A stretch of 17,461 nt of DNA from [Borrelia] tanukii (GTDB lineage Bacteria; Spirochaetota; Spirochaetia; Borreliales; Borreliaceae): positions 1-17,461 of the forward strand of contig NZ_CP124036.1 in assembly GCF_030436345.1 (NCBI RefSeq), read 5' to 3'. Under the pieces are notes generated by a model. That model did no database searches. It was not told where the DNA came from and was given only the letters and a program-made list of their open reading frames with translations. The translations under genes and the position numbers were made by a program. Shown here piece after piece: positions 1 to 7,510 of this stretch (positions are counted from its first letter, which is position 1; every line of letters starts with the position of its first letter).

Positions 1-25
1 ATATAATTTTTAAATAGTATATATA
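1..25. other. left hairpin telomere (resolved end of linear replicon)
   Basis: The first bases contain a TATAAT box at 2-7 and TAGTATA at 15-21. This matches the box 1 and box 3 layout of Borrelia covalently closed telomeres, in which box 3 sits at a fixed distance from the tip and box 1 moves. Here box 1 is 1 nt from the end. The right end has the same box 3 position, so the window probably starts exactly at the hairpin tip. In the family these elements are cut and rejoined by the telomere resolvase ResT, which is encoded elsewhere. Confidence 0.82.
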
Positions 26-137
26 TTTTAGCTCTAAAGATTAGCCCTAATAAATTAATATTTAGTCTAAAAAGATAAAGCTTTAACTCTGAAGAATAAG
101 AACTTAACCTGAATTTTTCAAGAATCCCAAACTTTAA

Positions 138-166
138 CCTAAAAATTTGAGATTCAAATTTTTAGG
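138..166. terminator. subtelomeric perfect hairpin
   Basis: A perfect 13-bp inverted repeat (138-150 and 154-166; arm CCTAAAAATTTGA) has a 3-nt loop and is followed on the + strand by a T-rich run. It could end rightward transcription coming from the telomere side, but it is weakly GC-paired and no intact gene precedes it. It may instead be a relic or a protein site. Confidence 0.4.
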
Positions 167-196
167 ATTTTTTATAAATTTTATAAAAAGCATATA

Positions 197-806
197 ATGT
201 TCACAGGTTTTTATTCAACTTTTTTTCAAACTCAAGTCTACTAAACAAAAAAATTTTAAGATTAATCCCAATGGATTCATTCTAATTAGTGAACATCTTA
301 TCGATTCTTCTAGCACTACTCACAAATTGCTTGAAATTATTATGTTTTATAGAATTTCATTATTTCATCTTAAAAGTCTAAATATCAAAACTCCATACAA
401 TTTCAAATCTGATATACTTTCTTATACGTTGGACAATAGTTTGCAAATTCAAGAATATTCTCTAATTTGCTCTAATAAAAATTTCCAGATGTATTGAAAA
501 TTTAAACAAAAATAAATTGCTAACTATTCAATGCATGTCAAATTAATTGTATGACGAAAAATATATTTTGGGGATTACTACCAAGCAAATGAAAAATTGC
601 TTACTCTTCGATTATCAAGCCTAAAGAAGCACCGCATAAAATCAACTAAAACTCTAATTCACAAAACATCTTTTTAGTTAACACCTTGCATATTGCATCT
701 ATACCGCAACTTAACTACATTAAGTCATTTTCGCTTCCAAAGTTCAATCAATGCAATCTAAATTATTACCGAAACAGCTCTAACGAACTTACATCTACTA
801 TTATAA
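197..806 (+). pseudogene. decayed unidentified subtelomeric gene
   Basis: An ATG at 197 opens a short reading frame (MFTGFYSTFFQ...) that soon stops. Another frame, with codons starting at positions divisible by 3, stays open from about 204 to the TGA at 495-497 and encodes a protein-like stretch including NPNGFILISEHLIDSSS and KLLEIIMFYRISLFHLKSL. The same frame continues with further stops but coherent peptides such as ANEKLLTLRLSSLKKHRI, up to about 806. This is the pattern of a gene of roughly 200 codons broken by a frameshift and nonsense changes. I do not recognise the family. Terminal decayed genes are common on Borrelia linear plasmids. Confidence 0.5.
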
Positions 807-958
807 ATTTGATTTCAAATTTTTTTTACTTAAAATGAATTTTGTAAAAATTTGCATAATCTAAAACGATACATTATTGCAAACCCCAAGGAATCTAGGG
901 ATCTACAAAAACACTAGTAAATTACAAAAACAAATTATATCTAAAATTTTTTGCTTAA

Positions 959-1242
959 TTAGTTGGAGTGGAAAATTCTTTGTAGCTTTTCGTCAAAATC
1001 TAGTTTAAGATTTTGTGCCAAATTGGATATGTCTTTTTGCAAGTCCTTCCTTATCAATCTTAACTTTCAAAAGCATCTATCTTAGCGTCCAAATTAGATA
1101 ACCCCCTTTGTAAATTCTTTTCTACACTGTCAATCTTAAAAAGATCATCAAACTTTATCCCAAATTGTTTTTCTAAATCTCTATATGTAAGCTCATTGCG
1201 ATAATATTTTCTAACAAATCTTTCGTTAATTAGTTGCTCCAT
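959..1242 (-). pseudogene. Bdr family remnant, frameshifted
   Basis: The leftward frame from 1242 encodes RKYYRNELTYRDLEKQFGIK, then KIDSVEKNLQRGLSNLDAKI, and stops at 1060. This matches the core of Borrelia Bdr proteins (YYRNELTY, LEKQF and repeated KIDSVEKNLQ motifs). After the stop, the next frame continues the pattern with KDLQKDISNLAQNLKLDFDE down to the TAA at 959-961, so one frameshift separates the two halves. The usual Bdr N-terminus and C-terminal membrane segment are missing. Bdr proteins are plasmid-encoded, inner-membrane-linked proteins of unclear function. No function is expected from this copy. Confidence 0.75.
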
Positions 1243-1747
1243 TCTTTCCTAATTGAAGGAACTCTTTACATATTTTTTCCTTCAGCAATATTAATTGTCA
1301 ACACAGCGATTCCATAATTTATTCACTTATAAAATAATAAATTAAAGCTTAAATAACAACACATTTTTAAAATCAACCAATAATGTTGCGATAAAAATTC
1401 TCAATTTTCTTCAATTTATCTTTTCTTAACATAGTTTTTACAAAATAGTTATGCATTATTCTAATAATTCTTATCTCAAGAATAGAATAAAAATATCAAA
1501 AACTATTATTTAATCTTTTTAAAAAAGATGATAGCAAAAGTTTAAAAATTTAAATAGCTAAATAAAAATTCAACTACCATGTTAGTGTAATATTAATTTA
1601 TTTATAGAAAGATTTTTATTTGGCTATTTACTTCGCAGAACCATTCTATAATCCCTTAAAATACTCTATAAATTATTTACAACTTCAAAAGTTTTTAAAT
1701 CTTTAAGACAATAATCATCAAAAATCTATTCATAGATAATACATACC
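1243..1747. other. AT-rich stretch without a gene
   Basis: No convincing reading frame was found. A 19-codon leftward fragment near 1377-1431 (MLRKDKLKKIENFYRNIIG) looks protein-like and may belong to the decayed genes around it, but it has no partner sequence. I see no tRNA or strong terminator. Confidence 0.4.
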
Positions 1748-1856
1748 ATTATTTAAATAAACAAATTTGATAAAAAATATATAAAAATAAATTTTCAAAA
1801 AGCTCAAAATACTATAAAACTTCTTGCAATGAACATATTATTATGATTATTTTAAT

Positions 1857-1899
1857 ATTCAATATTGAACACAATATTATATTGTATTCAATATTGAAT
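1857..1899. promoter_or_regulatory. 43-bp near-perfect palindrome upstream of lipoprotein gene 1
   Basis: Arms of 21 bp (1857-1877 and 1879-1899) surround one central base, with a single mismatch. Each outer arm contains TTCAATATTGAA, itself a perfect palindrome. It lies 53 bp upstream of the ATG at 1953, just before a TTGATA (1904-1909) that could serve as a -35 box. Position and symmetry suggest an operator for a dimeric regulator, comparable in layout to the inverted repeats upstream of ospC. That comparison is inference. Confidence 0.6.
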
Positions 1900-1952
1900 T
1901 ATATTGATATTGCATTATATTGAATATTAGATTTTAATTAAGGAGAATATTT

Positions 1953-2903
1953 ATGAAATATAATATAATTGCAAGCATCTTAGTTTTTCTACTTTTAAAT
2001 GCTTGCAATCCAGATTTTAACACCAATCAAAAAGATATAAAGCATCAATCTAGTAAAAAAGAACTAAGATCTAATAGAAAAAGACTAAAATCCAAAAAGG
2101 GATTAACACCTAAAACAGAAGTAACCCCAAATCAAGAAGTAACCCCAAATCAAGAAGTAACCCCAAATCAAGAAGTAACCCCAAATCAAGAAGTAACCCC
2201 AAATCAAGAAGTAACCCCAAATCAAGAAGTAACCCCAAATCAAGAAGTAACCCCAAATCAAGAAGTAACCCTAACTCAAGAAAAAGATCCTAATCATAGC
2301 GCAAAAAACACACTGCTTGATGATTTAAGAAATTTAATAGAAACAGCTAACAAAGATAGAAAAAAATATGTAAAAAAAATAGAAGAAGAACCTTCGGACC
2401 AATATGGAATAGAAGCTTTCAAAGAATTATTTTGGCAAGGCTCATCTGAAACGGTAGCAACTAATACTGAAAGATCCAAAAACTATAGAAAATCGACTTA
2501 TTGCACCTTAAATGATATTGATATTAGTGAATTAAAGAAATTATCAGAAATTATAATGCTATCAAATCAAACACAAGGACTATTCAATACCCTTAGAGGA
2601 TTTGGGGGCATTCTCGACGAAGTAATTGTTCGCTTATATCCCAAAAAAGATGCTCTAGACAAACTAGAAATTTCAGATTTAGAAAATCTTAAAAATTCGT
2701 TTGAAAAATTATTATCTATAAAAGCAAGCATCTCAGAAATGTTAAACCAACTTTTATTAGATTATCAAAATGATAAAAATTCTATAAAAAAAGATAGCAC
2801 TGAACTTGAATTTCATATATATACAATTTTCAAACAAATGCTAGAAAAATGCGAAGAAGCAGAAAAGCTAAAAAATGATATATTCTCAATACATAACCTT
2901 TAA
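1953..2903 (+). CDS. P37/BBK50-like surface lipoprotein with hexapeptide repeats
   Basis: This 316-residue protein has a lipoprotein signal peptide ending in LLNAC, so Cys18 would be acylated. Residues 19-55 are Lys/Ser-rich. Residues 56-103 are eight perfect copies of EVTPNQ, followed by one diverged copy. Residues from about 120 form a helical, charged domain (KKLSEIIMLSNQTQGLFNTL, then EISDLENLKNSFEKLLSIKA). I recall this as the lp36-type P37 paralogous family (BBK45/46/48/50), immunogenic lipoproteins of Lyme Borrelia. The repeat tract would act as a stalk between lipid anchor and folded domain. AGGAG at 1941-1945 supports the start. A near-identical second copy follows at 3353. The exact host ligand is unknown to me. 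Coding is intact throughout. Confidence 0.82.
   Translation: MKYNIIASILVFLLLNACNPDFNTNQKDIKHQSSKKELRSNRKRLKSKKGLTPKTEVTPNQEVTPNQEVTPNQEVTPNQEVTPNQEVTPNQEVTPNQEVTPNQEVTLTQEKDPNHSAKNTLLDDLRNLIETANKDRKKYVKKIEEEPSDQYGIEAFKELFWQGSSETVATNTERSKNYRKSTYCTLNDIDISELKKLSEIIMLSNQTQGLFNTLRGFGGILDEVIVRLYPKKDALDKLEISDLENLKNSFEKLLSIKASISEMLNQLLLDYQNDKNSIKKDSTELEFHIYTIFKQMLEKCEEAEKLKNDIFSIHNL
2118..2279 (+). repeat. 18-bp in-frame tandem repeat (EVTPNQ units)
   Basis: Eight exact copies of an 18-bp unit (2118-2261) and a ninth with two changed residues (EVTLTQ, 2262-2279) lie in frame. The perfect identity points to recent slippage or recombination. The paralogue at 3353 has only about four degenerate units with the same 6-residue period (such as EAKPNQ and EVDQNQ), so copy number probably varies among strains. 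Confidence 0.95.
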
Positions 2904-2917
2904 GTTATGTATTGAGA
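2884..2917 (+). terminator. gene-end hairpin with the stop codon in the loop
   Basis: Perfect 14-bp arms (2884-2897 and 2904-2917; arm TCTCAATACATAAC) enclose a 6-nt loop CTTTAA that contains the TAA stop of the lipoprotein gene. The last codons thus form half of the stem. No clear T-run follows, so it may act as a terminator or as a 3' end stabiliser. The second copy at 4195 keeps the stem with a paired change. Confidence 0.65.
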
Positions 2918-3244
2918 TTGTCATAATGCAAAAACTATCTTCAATAAAAGACAGGCTTGACGTTTTAACTAAAAATTACAAAGAATTTTTTATGCCTATA
3001 ATTTACATAAACTTTAGGTAGAAATAAACCTGTTAAATAATATAAACATGCTTCTATGATACCTTTAGAAACCCATACATTGGAAATAACACAATCGTTT
3101 TTGTAATAAAATAAAATTTGCAATAATAATATTATTTAAATAAACAAATTGGATAAAAATCCATCAAAATAGATTTTATAAAAAACTAAAATCACTATAA
3201 AACTTCTCTTAATTAAAATATTATTATGATTATTCCAATAATAC

Positions 3245-3294
3245 ATATTTATTATATTTCAATATGATAATAAATATTGAAATATAATAAATAT
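3245..3294. promoter_or_regulatory. perfect 21-bp inverted repeat upstream of lipoprotein gene 2
   Basis: Arms 3245-3265 and 3274-3294 are exact reverse complements with an 8-nt loop. The element ends 58 bp before the ATG at 3353, nearly the same place as the 43-bp palindrome of copy one. The arm sequence differs, beginning ATATTTATTATATTTC, so the symmetry is kept while the sequence has moved. Downstream ATATTGAATATTAG and the ribosome site are the same in both copies. Confidence 0.65.
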
Positions 3295-3352
3295 TGAATT
3301 ATATTAATATTGAATTATATTGAATATTAGATTTTAATTAAGGAGAATATTT

Positions 3353-4213
3353 ATGAAATATAATATAATTGCAAGCATCTTAGTTTTTCTATTTTTAAAT
3401 GCTTGCAATCCAGATTTTAACACCAATCAAAAAGATATAAAGCATCAATCTAGTAAAAAAGGACTAAGATCCAATAGAAAAAGACTAAAATCCAAAAAGG
3501 GATTAACACCTACAACAGAAGCAAAGCCAAATCAAGAAGTAGATCAAAATCAAGAAGCAAAATCAAATCAAGAAATAGGCCAAAATCAAAAAGAAGATCC
3601 TAATAAAAAAATAAAAAATACACTACTTGAAGATTTAAAAAATTTAATAGAAAAAGCTAACGAGGACAGAAAAAAATATGTAAAAAAAATAGAAGAAGAA
3701 CCTTCGGACCAATATAAAATAGCGGCTTTCAAAGAATTGTTTTGGCAAGGCTCATCTGAAACGGCAGCAGCTAATACTGAAAGATCCAAAAACTATAGAA
3801 AATTAACTTATTGCGCCTTAAATGATATTGATATTAGTAAATTAAAGAAATTATCAGAAATTATAATGCTATCAAATCAAACACAAGGACTATTCAACAC
3901 CCTTAGAGGATTTGGGAGCATTCTCGACGAAGTGATTGTTAGCTTATATCCCAAAAAAGATACTTTAGACAAACTAGAAATTTCAGATTTAGAAAATCTT
4001 AAAAATTCGTTTGAAAAATTATTATCTATCAAAGCAAGCATCTCAGAAATGTTAAACCAACTTTTATTATATTATCAAAATAATGAAAATATTATAAAAA
4101 AAGATAACACTAAGCTTGAATTTCATGCAAACACACTTTTCAAACAACTGCTAGAAAAACGCGAAGAAGCAGAAAAGCTAAAAAATGACATATCTTCAAT
4201 ACATAACCTTTAA
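3353..4213 (+). CDS. P37/BBK50-like surface lipoprotein, paralogue of 1953-2903
   Basis: This 286-residue protein shares the signal peptide and lipobox (LFLNAC, Cys18) and most of the C-terminal helical domain with its neighbour. The main difference is the spacer: about four degenerate hexapeptides (EAKPNQ, EVDQNQ, EAKSNQ, EIGQNQ) replace the long perfect array. The helical domain keeps KKLSEIIMLSNQTQGLFNTL and ISDLENLKNSFEKLLSIKA, with scattered substitutions near the C-terminus. AAGGAG upstream supports the start. It is likely exported to the outer surface and exposed to the host. Whether both copies are expressed together or under different palindromic operators cannot be told here. Confidence 0.82.
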   Translation: MKYNIIASILVFLFLNACNPDFNTNQKDIKHQSSKKGLRSNRKRLKSKKGLTPTTEAKPNQEVDQNQEAKSNQEIGQNQKEDPNKKIKNTLLEDLKNLIEKANEDRKKYVKKIEEEPSDQYKIAAFKELFWQGSSETAAANTERSKNYRKLTYCALNDIDISKLKKLSEIIMLSNQTQGLFNTLRGFGSILDEVIVSLYPKKDTLDKLEISDLENLKNSFEKLLSIKASISEMLNQLLLYYQNNENIIKKDNTKLEFHANTLFKQLLEKREEAEKLKNDISSIHNL

Positions 4214-4226
4214 GTTATGTATTGAA
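4195..4226 (+). terminator. gene-end hairpin of lipoprotein gene 2
   Basis: Arms of 13 bp (4195-4207 and 4214-4226) enclose the same CTTTAA loop with the stop codon. A C-G pair in copy one (2885 with 2916) is T-A here (4195 with 4226), a compensatory change that supports a real RNA or DNA stem. Confidence 0.65.
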
Positions 4227-4450
4227 ATTGTCATAATGCGAAAACCATCCTCAATAAAAAATCAACTTAACGTTTTAACTAAAGATTACGAAGAATTTTT
4301 CATGCCTATAATTTACATAAACTTTAGGCAGATATAACCCTGTTAAATAATATAAATATGCTTCTATGATACCTTTATAAACCCATACATTGGAAATAAC
4401 ACAATTATTTTTATAATAAAATAAAATTTGCAATAATAACTATTTAAATA

Positions 4451-4762
4451 GATAAAATATTTTTTGTATAAGTCTTAAGGGCGCTGTTTTTAAATTATTA
4501 ATAAATTCAAAAGACAATATTGTGATTAAATACTAGCAATAAGCAAATTATTATTTTTATACTCTTTAATTTAATACTAGCGGTTAACAATAGATTAGAT
4601 TAATATTATTCATGGTATATACTTTAAAAGTAATTAATATAAAAATTAATTACGATTTTGATAATTTCATTTTTAATAATTGGCGGTTCAAAAAATTATA
4701 TAACAAATCAAAGGGTTAATCATAAAAAAGTGAATCAATCCTAAAATAATTAATTTCTTTAA
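4451..4762. other. AT-rich stretch without a gene
   Basis: No open frame of note, no RNA gene and no strong hairpin were seen between the lipoprotein duplication and the Bdr-like fragment. Confidence 0.4.
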
Positions 4763-4927
4763 TATTTTATTACTATTAACACAATAAATAAAATTTCAAT
4801 TTTGTTTGAAGTTTTTAAAAAGAATGAACTTAATGAAAAAATAGATAGTGTAAACACTAAAATAGATAATGTAAAAAAGCGTTTGAAAGAAAGCCTTAAT
4901 GCAAGTAAAAAAATTAATACTTTTTAA
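4763..4927 (+). pseudogene. Bdr-like coiled-coil fragment
   Basis: The rightward frame is open from 4763 to the TAA at 4925-4927 but has no ATG. It encodes FEVFKKNELNEKIDSVNTKI followed by DNVKKRLKESLNASKKINTF. The NELNxKIDSVxTKIDNVxK pattern is the repeat of Bdr proteins. Both the N-terminal core and the membrane tail are missing. The leftward frame over 4796-5074 is a shadow of this segment. Confidence 0.6.
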
Positions 4928-5150
4928 AGAATTGCAGCAGGAATTCTTTCTCCAATCAACCACTCTATATTTAAATAATATAATAGTTAATATATGTTCT
5001 TTATAGAAAAGAAGCCCCCAATAAATCCAACCATAATAAGGATCCTGTTCATTGATACTAGAATTTACTCTCAATACTCAATCTTCTAAATTTAGATAGA
5101 ATCTAAAAACAGTATTTTCAAGACCTATAAGAAAAAAATATTTTACTTAT
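4928..5150. other. no gene recognised
   Basis: A short rightward frame around 4995-5086 (starting MFFIEKKPPINPTIIRIL) has no ribosome site or family resemblance. It may be debris from the Bdr fragment or from the decayed genes to the right. Confidence 0.3.
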
Positions 5151-5995
5151 TTAAATAAGTATTGCTGGAAACCTTATTTTTGATCTAGAAGCCACCTTCT
5201 TATTTCTACTAGAAGAACCTCTTTTGATATCATCAAAAAGTATGTTCAGAGTCAAAATGAATCTATTTTATTAATAAACTCATCTCCACCTAAATTTCGG
5301 AGAAATTGTAAATGGAGAATTCCTTGTTATTCTTTTGTTAAAAATTCCAAACTATATTTCCTATTTTGCAAACATCATAAACCAAATAATTTATAATATC
5401 TCCTTCTTATTTTTCTCTTAGTTTTTTTTGCATTCTTTCATAATTTTTTTGATATTTTTTCATAAAAATCGTAATCTTCTTGTTTTTTAAAGCTAAATTC
5501 TTTGTAGTTTTATTGGATTTTGCTTTAACTTTTTATTGTTTAAATTTTTTTATTTCTTAATATAATTAATGTTTCTAATATACAATTTTTATTGAAAATT
5601 TTTCTTTCATAGCTCCTTCTTTTTATTGCATTAGCAATTCTTAAATGTTTCTGCCCTTTTTTGTTCAACTAGAAATTACATACCACCACACATACACTTG
5701 CTTCTTAAGCTATTCAAAGCTCTTTTTATCATCTTTTAATTTTTTTATTCTCTATATTTTTTGTTTTAAAGAATTAAAAACTCTTTTAAATTCTTTTTCA
5801 AGTTTTTCTCTTTTCCCCTTTCTTTATCTTTTAATTTCTTAATTTTTTTCATCTTCACGATACGCTTTAAAAAACATTTTGCCACCTGTTTACTCTATTT
5901 TGCTCTTTAACAAATATCTTAAATTTATCCTCCAATCTCTTTTAATTTTAAAGCTTGAGCAATTTTCATTATTTTAGGGGTTCCCCCTTATTTAT
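5151..5995 (-). pseudogene. decayed leftward plasmid gene(s), several fragments
   Basis: Reading leftward, coherent peptides appear in changing frames: GTPKIMKIAQALKLK then LEDKFKIFVKEQNRVNRWQN (about 5990-5885); KEFSFKKQEDYDFYEK, which shifts into KKYQKNYERMQKKLREK (about 5510-5420); LRNLGGDEFINKIDSF (about 5305-5255); and LFDDIKRGSSSRNKKVASRS, ending with a stop at 5151-5153. The order and lysine-rich composition fit one or two Borrelia plasmid or phage-type genes destroyed by frameshifts. I cannot name the family. The rightward 65-codon frame at 5645-5842 is a low-complexity shadow. Confidence 0.5.
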
Positions 5996-6081
5996 CACTA
6001 TCAACACCTACTTTCCAACTGGTTTTTGTAGTTGCTCATTAATACATATTAAATAGTGCGTTATTATTTTTAAGTCAAAGA

Positions 6082-6360
6082 TTATAAAAATAGCTTTTTG
6101 TATCTTTCTATAATGGCTTTTTGGGTTCTAAAAGAACGGCAATCTATTAGCACAACATGATCCGGCAAAGCTTTATTTCAGACAGCTTCTGCCTTGGCTT
6201 TTATTTCTTTGTAATAAGAAGCCTTAAAATTTAGAGATGAATTTATATCTCTATCATACAAAATATTACAACTAACGCAAGTCCACCTCGTATTACTTAA
6301 ATTTAAAAGGCAGCTTTTAAATTTGTAAATGTTTAATACACATAATAGAAATTCTAAAAG
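6082..6360 (-). pseudogene. TnpB (IS605-type) C-terminal remnant
   Basis: The leftward frame encodes LNLSNTRWTCVSCNILYDRD, then INSSLNFKASYYKEIKAKAE, an internal TGA, and ALPDHVVLIDCRSFRTQKA to a stop at 6082-6084. W-T-C-x-x-C followed by DRDINxxxN is the zinc-ribbon and final RuvC-like acidic motif of TnpB, the RNA-guided nuclease carried by IS200/IS605 elements. The first CxxC of the ribbon is degraded, everything upstream is missing, and no TnpA or element ends were seen. Borrelia plasmids often carry such decayed transposase-like genes. Confidence 0.7.
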
Positions 6361-6651
6361 TTAAAACTTGGATTTGCTACCCATTTATGTCATTCTTAAT
6401 CAAAATCAATAACTTAGCAAACAAAAAATATTGCTTATTTAAAAAATGATCAATTTAGAATATAATTTCTATAGTTAAAAAATGAAAAAATAAATATAAA
6501 TTTGAGCTACTTGTGTTTCATAAAAAATAGAATTGGTTTTATATGCTAAGATAGAGTTTGCCAATTAACTCTTAAAGTATATTTACTTATATTGCTTTGT
6601 GGTTTTTGAAAAGTAAATTTTAATTATTAAAATAGGAGAAGAAAGGGATTT
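6361..6651. other. intergenic region upstream of small lipoprotein
   Basis: No coding signal was seen. TTGAAA at 6606-6611 and TTAAAAT near 6627-6633 could be a promoter for the gene at 6652, but the spacing leaves almost no leader, so this is uncertain. Confidence 0.3.
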
Positions 6652-6915
6652 ATGAATAAAAAATTTATTATTTCATTACTATTTATAATGTCGGCATTCT
6701 TATTAGTATTAGGTTGTGATTTATCAATAAATAACGATCAAAACAAAATGGATGATAATTTAGATTACAAATGCTCAAGCAAAAAAAAGTCTATCGAGCT
6801 TAAAAGCTCTAAAATTAAAGATGATAATAATGATAGAAATCTTTTTTATTCTTCTAGAGTATCTAATTATTCAAATTCTTATAGTAAAACCTGTTCATCT
6901 TGGAAGATAAAATGA
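6652..6915 (+). CDS. small predicted lipoprotein
   Basis: This 87-residue protein has a clear lipoprotein signal (MNKKFIISLLFIMSAFLLVL then GC; Cys22 acylated). The mature part of 65 residues is rich in Asp, Asn, Ser and Lys and has two more cysteines (C39 and C81), with no domain I recognise. AAAGGG just before the ATG, plus an AGGAG further up, support the start. It stands alone, transcribed away from the decayed genes on both sides. It resembles the short lipoprotein of lp17 plasmids that I recall as BBD10, but I could not compare sequences. It may be a truncated version of a longer lipoprotein, since the body is short and low in complexity. Confidence 0.65.
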   Translation: MNKKFIISLLFIMSAFLLVLGCDLSINNDQNKMDDNLDYKCSSKKKSIELKSSKIKDDNNDRNLFYSSRVSNYSNSYSKTCSSWKIK

Positions 6916-7199
6916 TTAATTCCATCCAAAACAAAAGAAGAATGCTATATCTATAATATAATTGCAAAAGCCTTTAATTTTCACCTATATTTATATAAAG
7001 TTTTTAGTATTGTTATTTTCTTTATCAAGGCCCAATAAACATTCTTTGTTGGCAGATTTCCTACACACAATTTATTTTTCATAAGCTTTATTAATATTAT
7101 ATAATTGATAATTATCATTAACGATACTTATAATATATGTTTTTGCTTTAAATTTTTTAACTTCTTATAGCAGTTTCGTAATTGATTTTATCAATTTAT
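6916..7199. other. no gene recognised
   Basis: AT-rich sequence without a coherent frame on either strand. It lies between the convergent small lipoprotein and the broken leftward lipoprotein gene. Confidence 0.35.
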
Positions 7200-7433
7200 C
7201 TATTTAATCTCCTTATTATAAGAATTTTTGTAAATATGCCGTTTTTTTCTCATTATAGTAAGTGCATATTTTTTATCATTTTTGCTCTTATCGCTTAGAT
7301 CAAAAGAAAAATCCGTATTATTTTAATCATTATCCTTATTTTCTGTTGCTGCTTTTTTTGCATTTTTTTCATTGCAAAAGCAAGTAGTATACAAAAAAAC
7401 AATAATAAATATCAAAAAGTTAGAACGTTTTAT
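7200..7433 (-). pseudogene. broken lipoprotein gene (lost start, internal stop)
   Basis: Leftward from 7433 the frame reads IKRSNFLIFIIVFLYTTCFC, a typical Borrelia lipoprotein signal, where the expected ATG is ATA. It continues NEKNAKKAATENKDND, meets a TAA, and goes on in the same frame with NNTDFSFDLSDKSKNDKKYA to a stop at 7200-7202. One start-codon change and one nonsense change are enough to explain it. The family is not recognised. Confidence 0.55.
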
Positions 7434-7510
7434 ATAAATAATCTTAATAAATTATTAATTACAATCATCACTGCTATCATAAATTAAATATTTTATAGCT
7501 TATAAATTTT

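Larger units (their letters stand above)
1748..3130. repeat. first copy of tandem gene duplication
   Basis: This copy and the next (3131-4450) share the upstream region, the lipoprotein gene and the downstream tail. Both begin with the same 20-base string ATTATTTAAATAAACAAATT (1748-1767 and 3131-3150), and a shortened form (TATTTAAATA) follows the second copy at 4441. That places the duplication joints in this short repeat. Copies differ mainly in the palindrome, the repeat region of the gene and scattered substitutions. Confidence 0.85.
3131..4450. repeat. second copy of tandem gene duplication
   Basis: This is homologous to 1748-3130 over upstream, coding and downstream parts. The ATG lies 1400 bp after that of copy one. 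The 3' tail from the stop codon through GCAATAATAA near 4438 matches the tail of copy one at about 3128. Confidence 0.85.

Noticed and set aside
2294..2479. Leftward frame opposite lipoprotein gene 1 (and its twin at 3586-3789)
   Set aside because: Both are antisense shadows conserved only because the genes are duplicated. There is no start signal, and the hydrophobic Phe/Ser/Leu composition is expected from reversed Lys/Glu codons.
4796..5074. Leftward 92-codon frame
   Set aside because: It overlaps the rightward Bdr-like fragment, which has a recognisable KIDSV repeat. The leftward peptide looks like an AT-rich shadow.
5255..5310. GGDEF string (diguanylate cyclase signature) in LRNLGGDEFINKIDSF, also near 15850
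   Set aside because: Only five residues match. The surrounding sequence lacks the cyclase fold and the frame is broken. It is a coincidental motif in a decayed gene.
5645..5842. Rightward 65-codon Phe/Leu/Ser-rich frame
   Set aside because: Low complexity, no ribosome site, and opposite decayed leftward coding.
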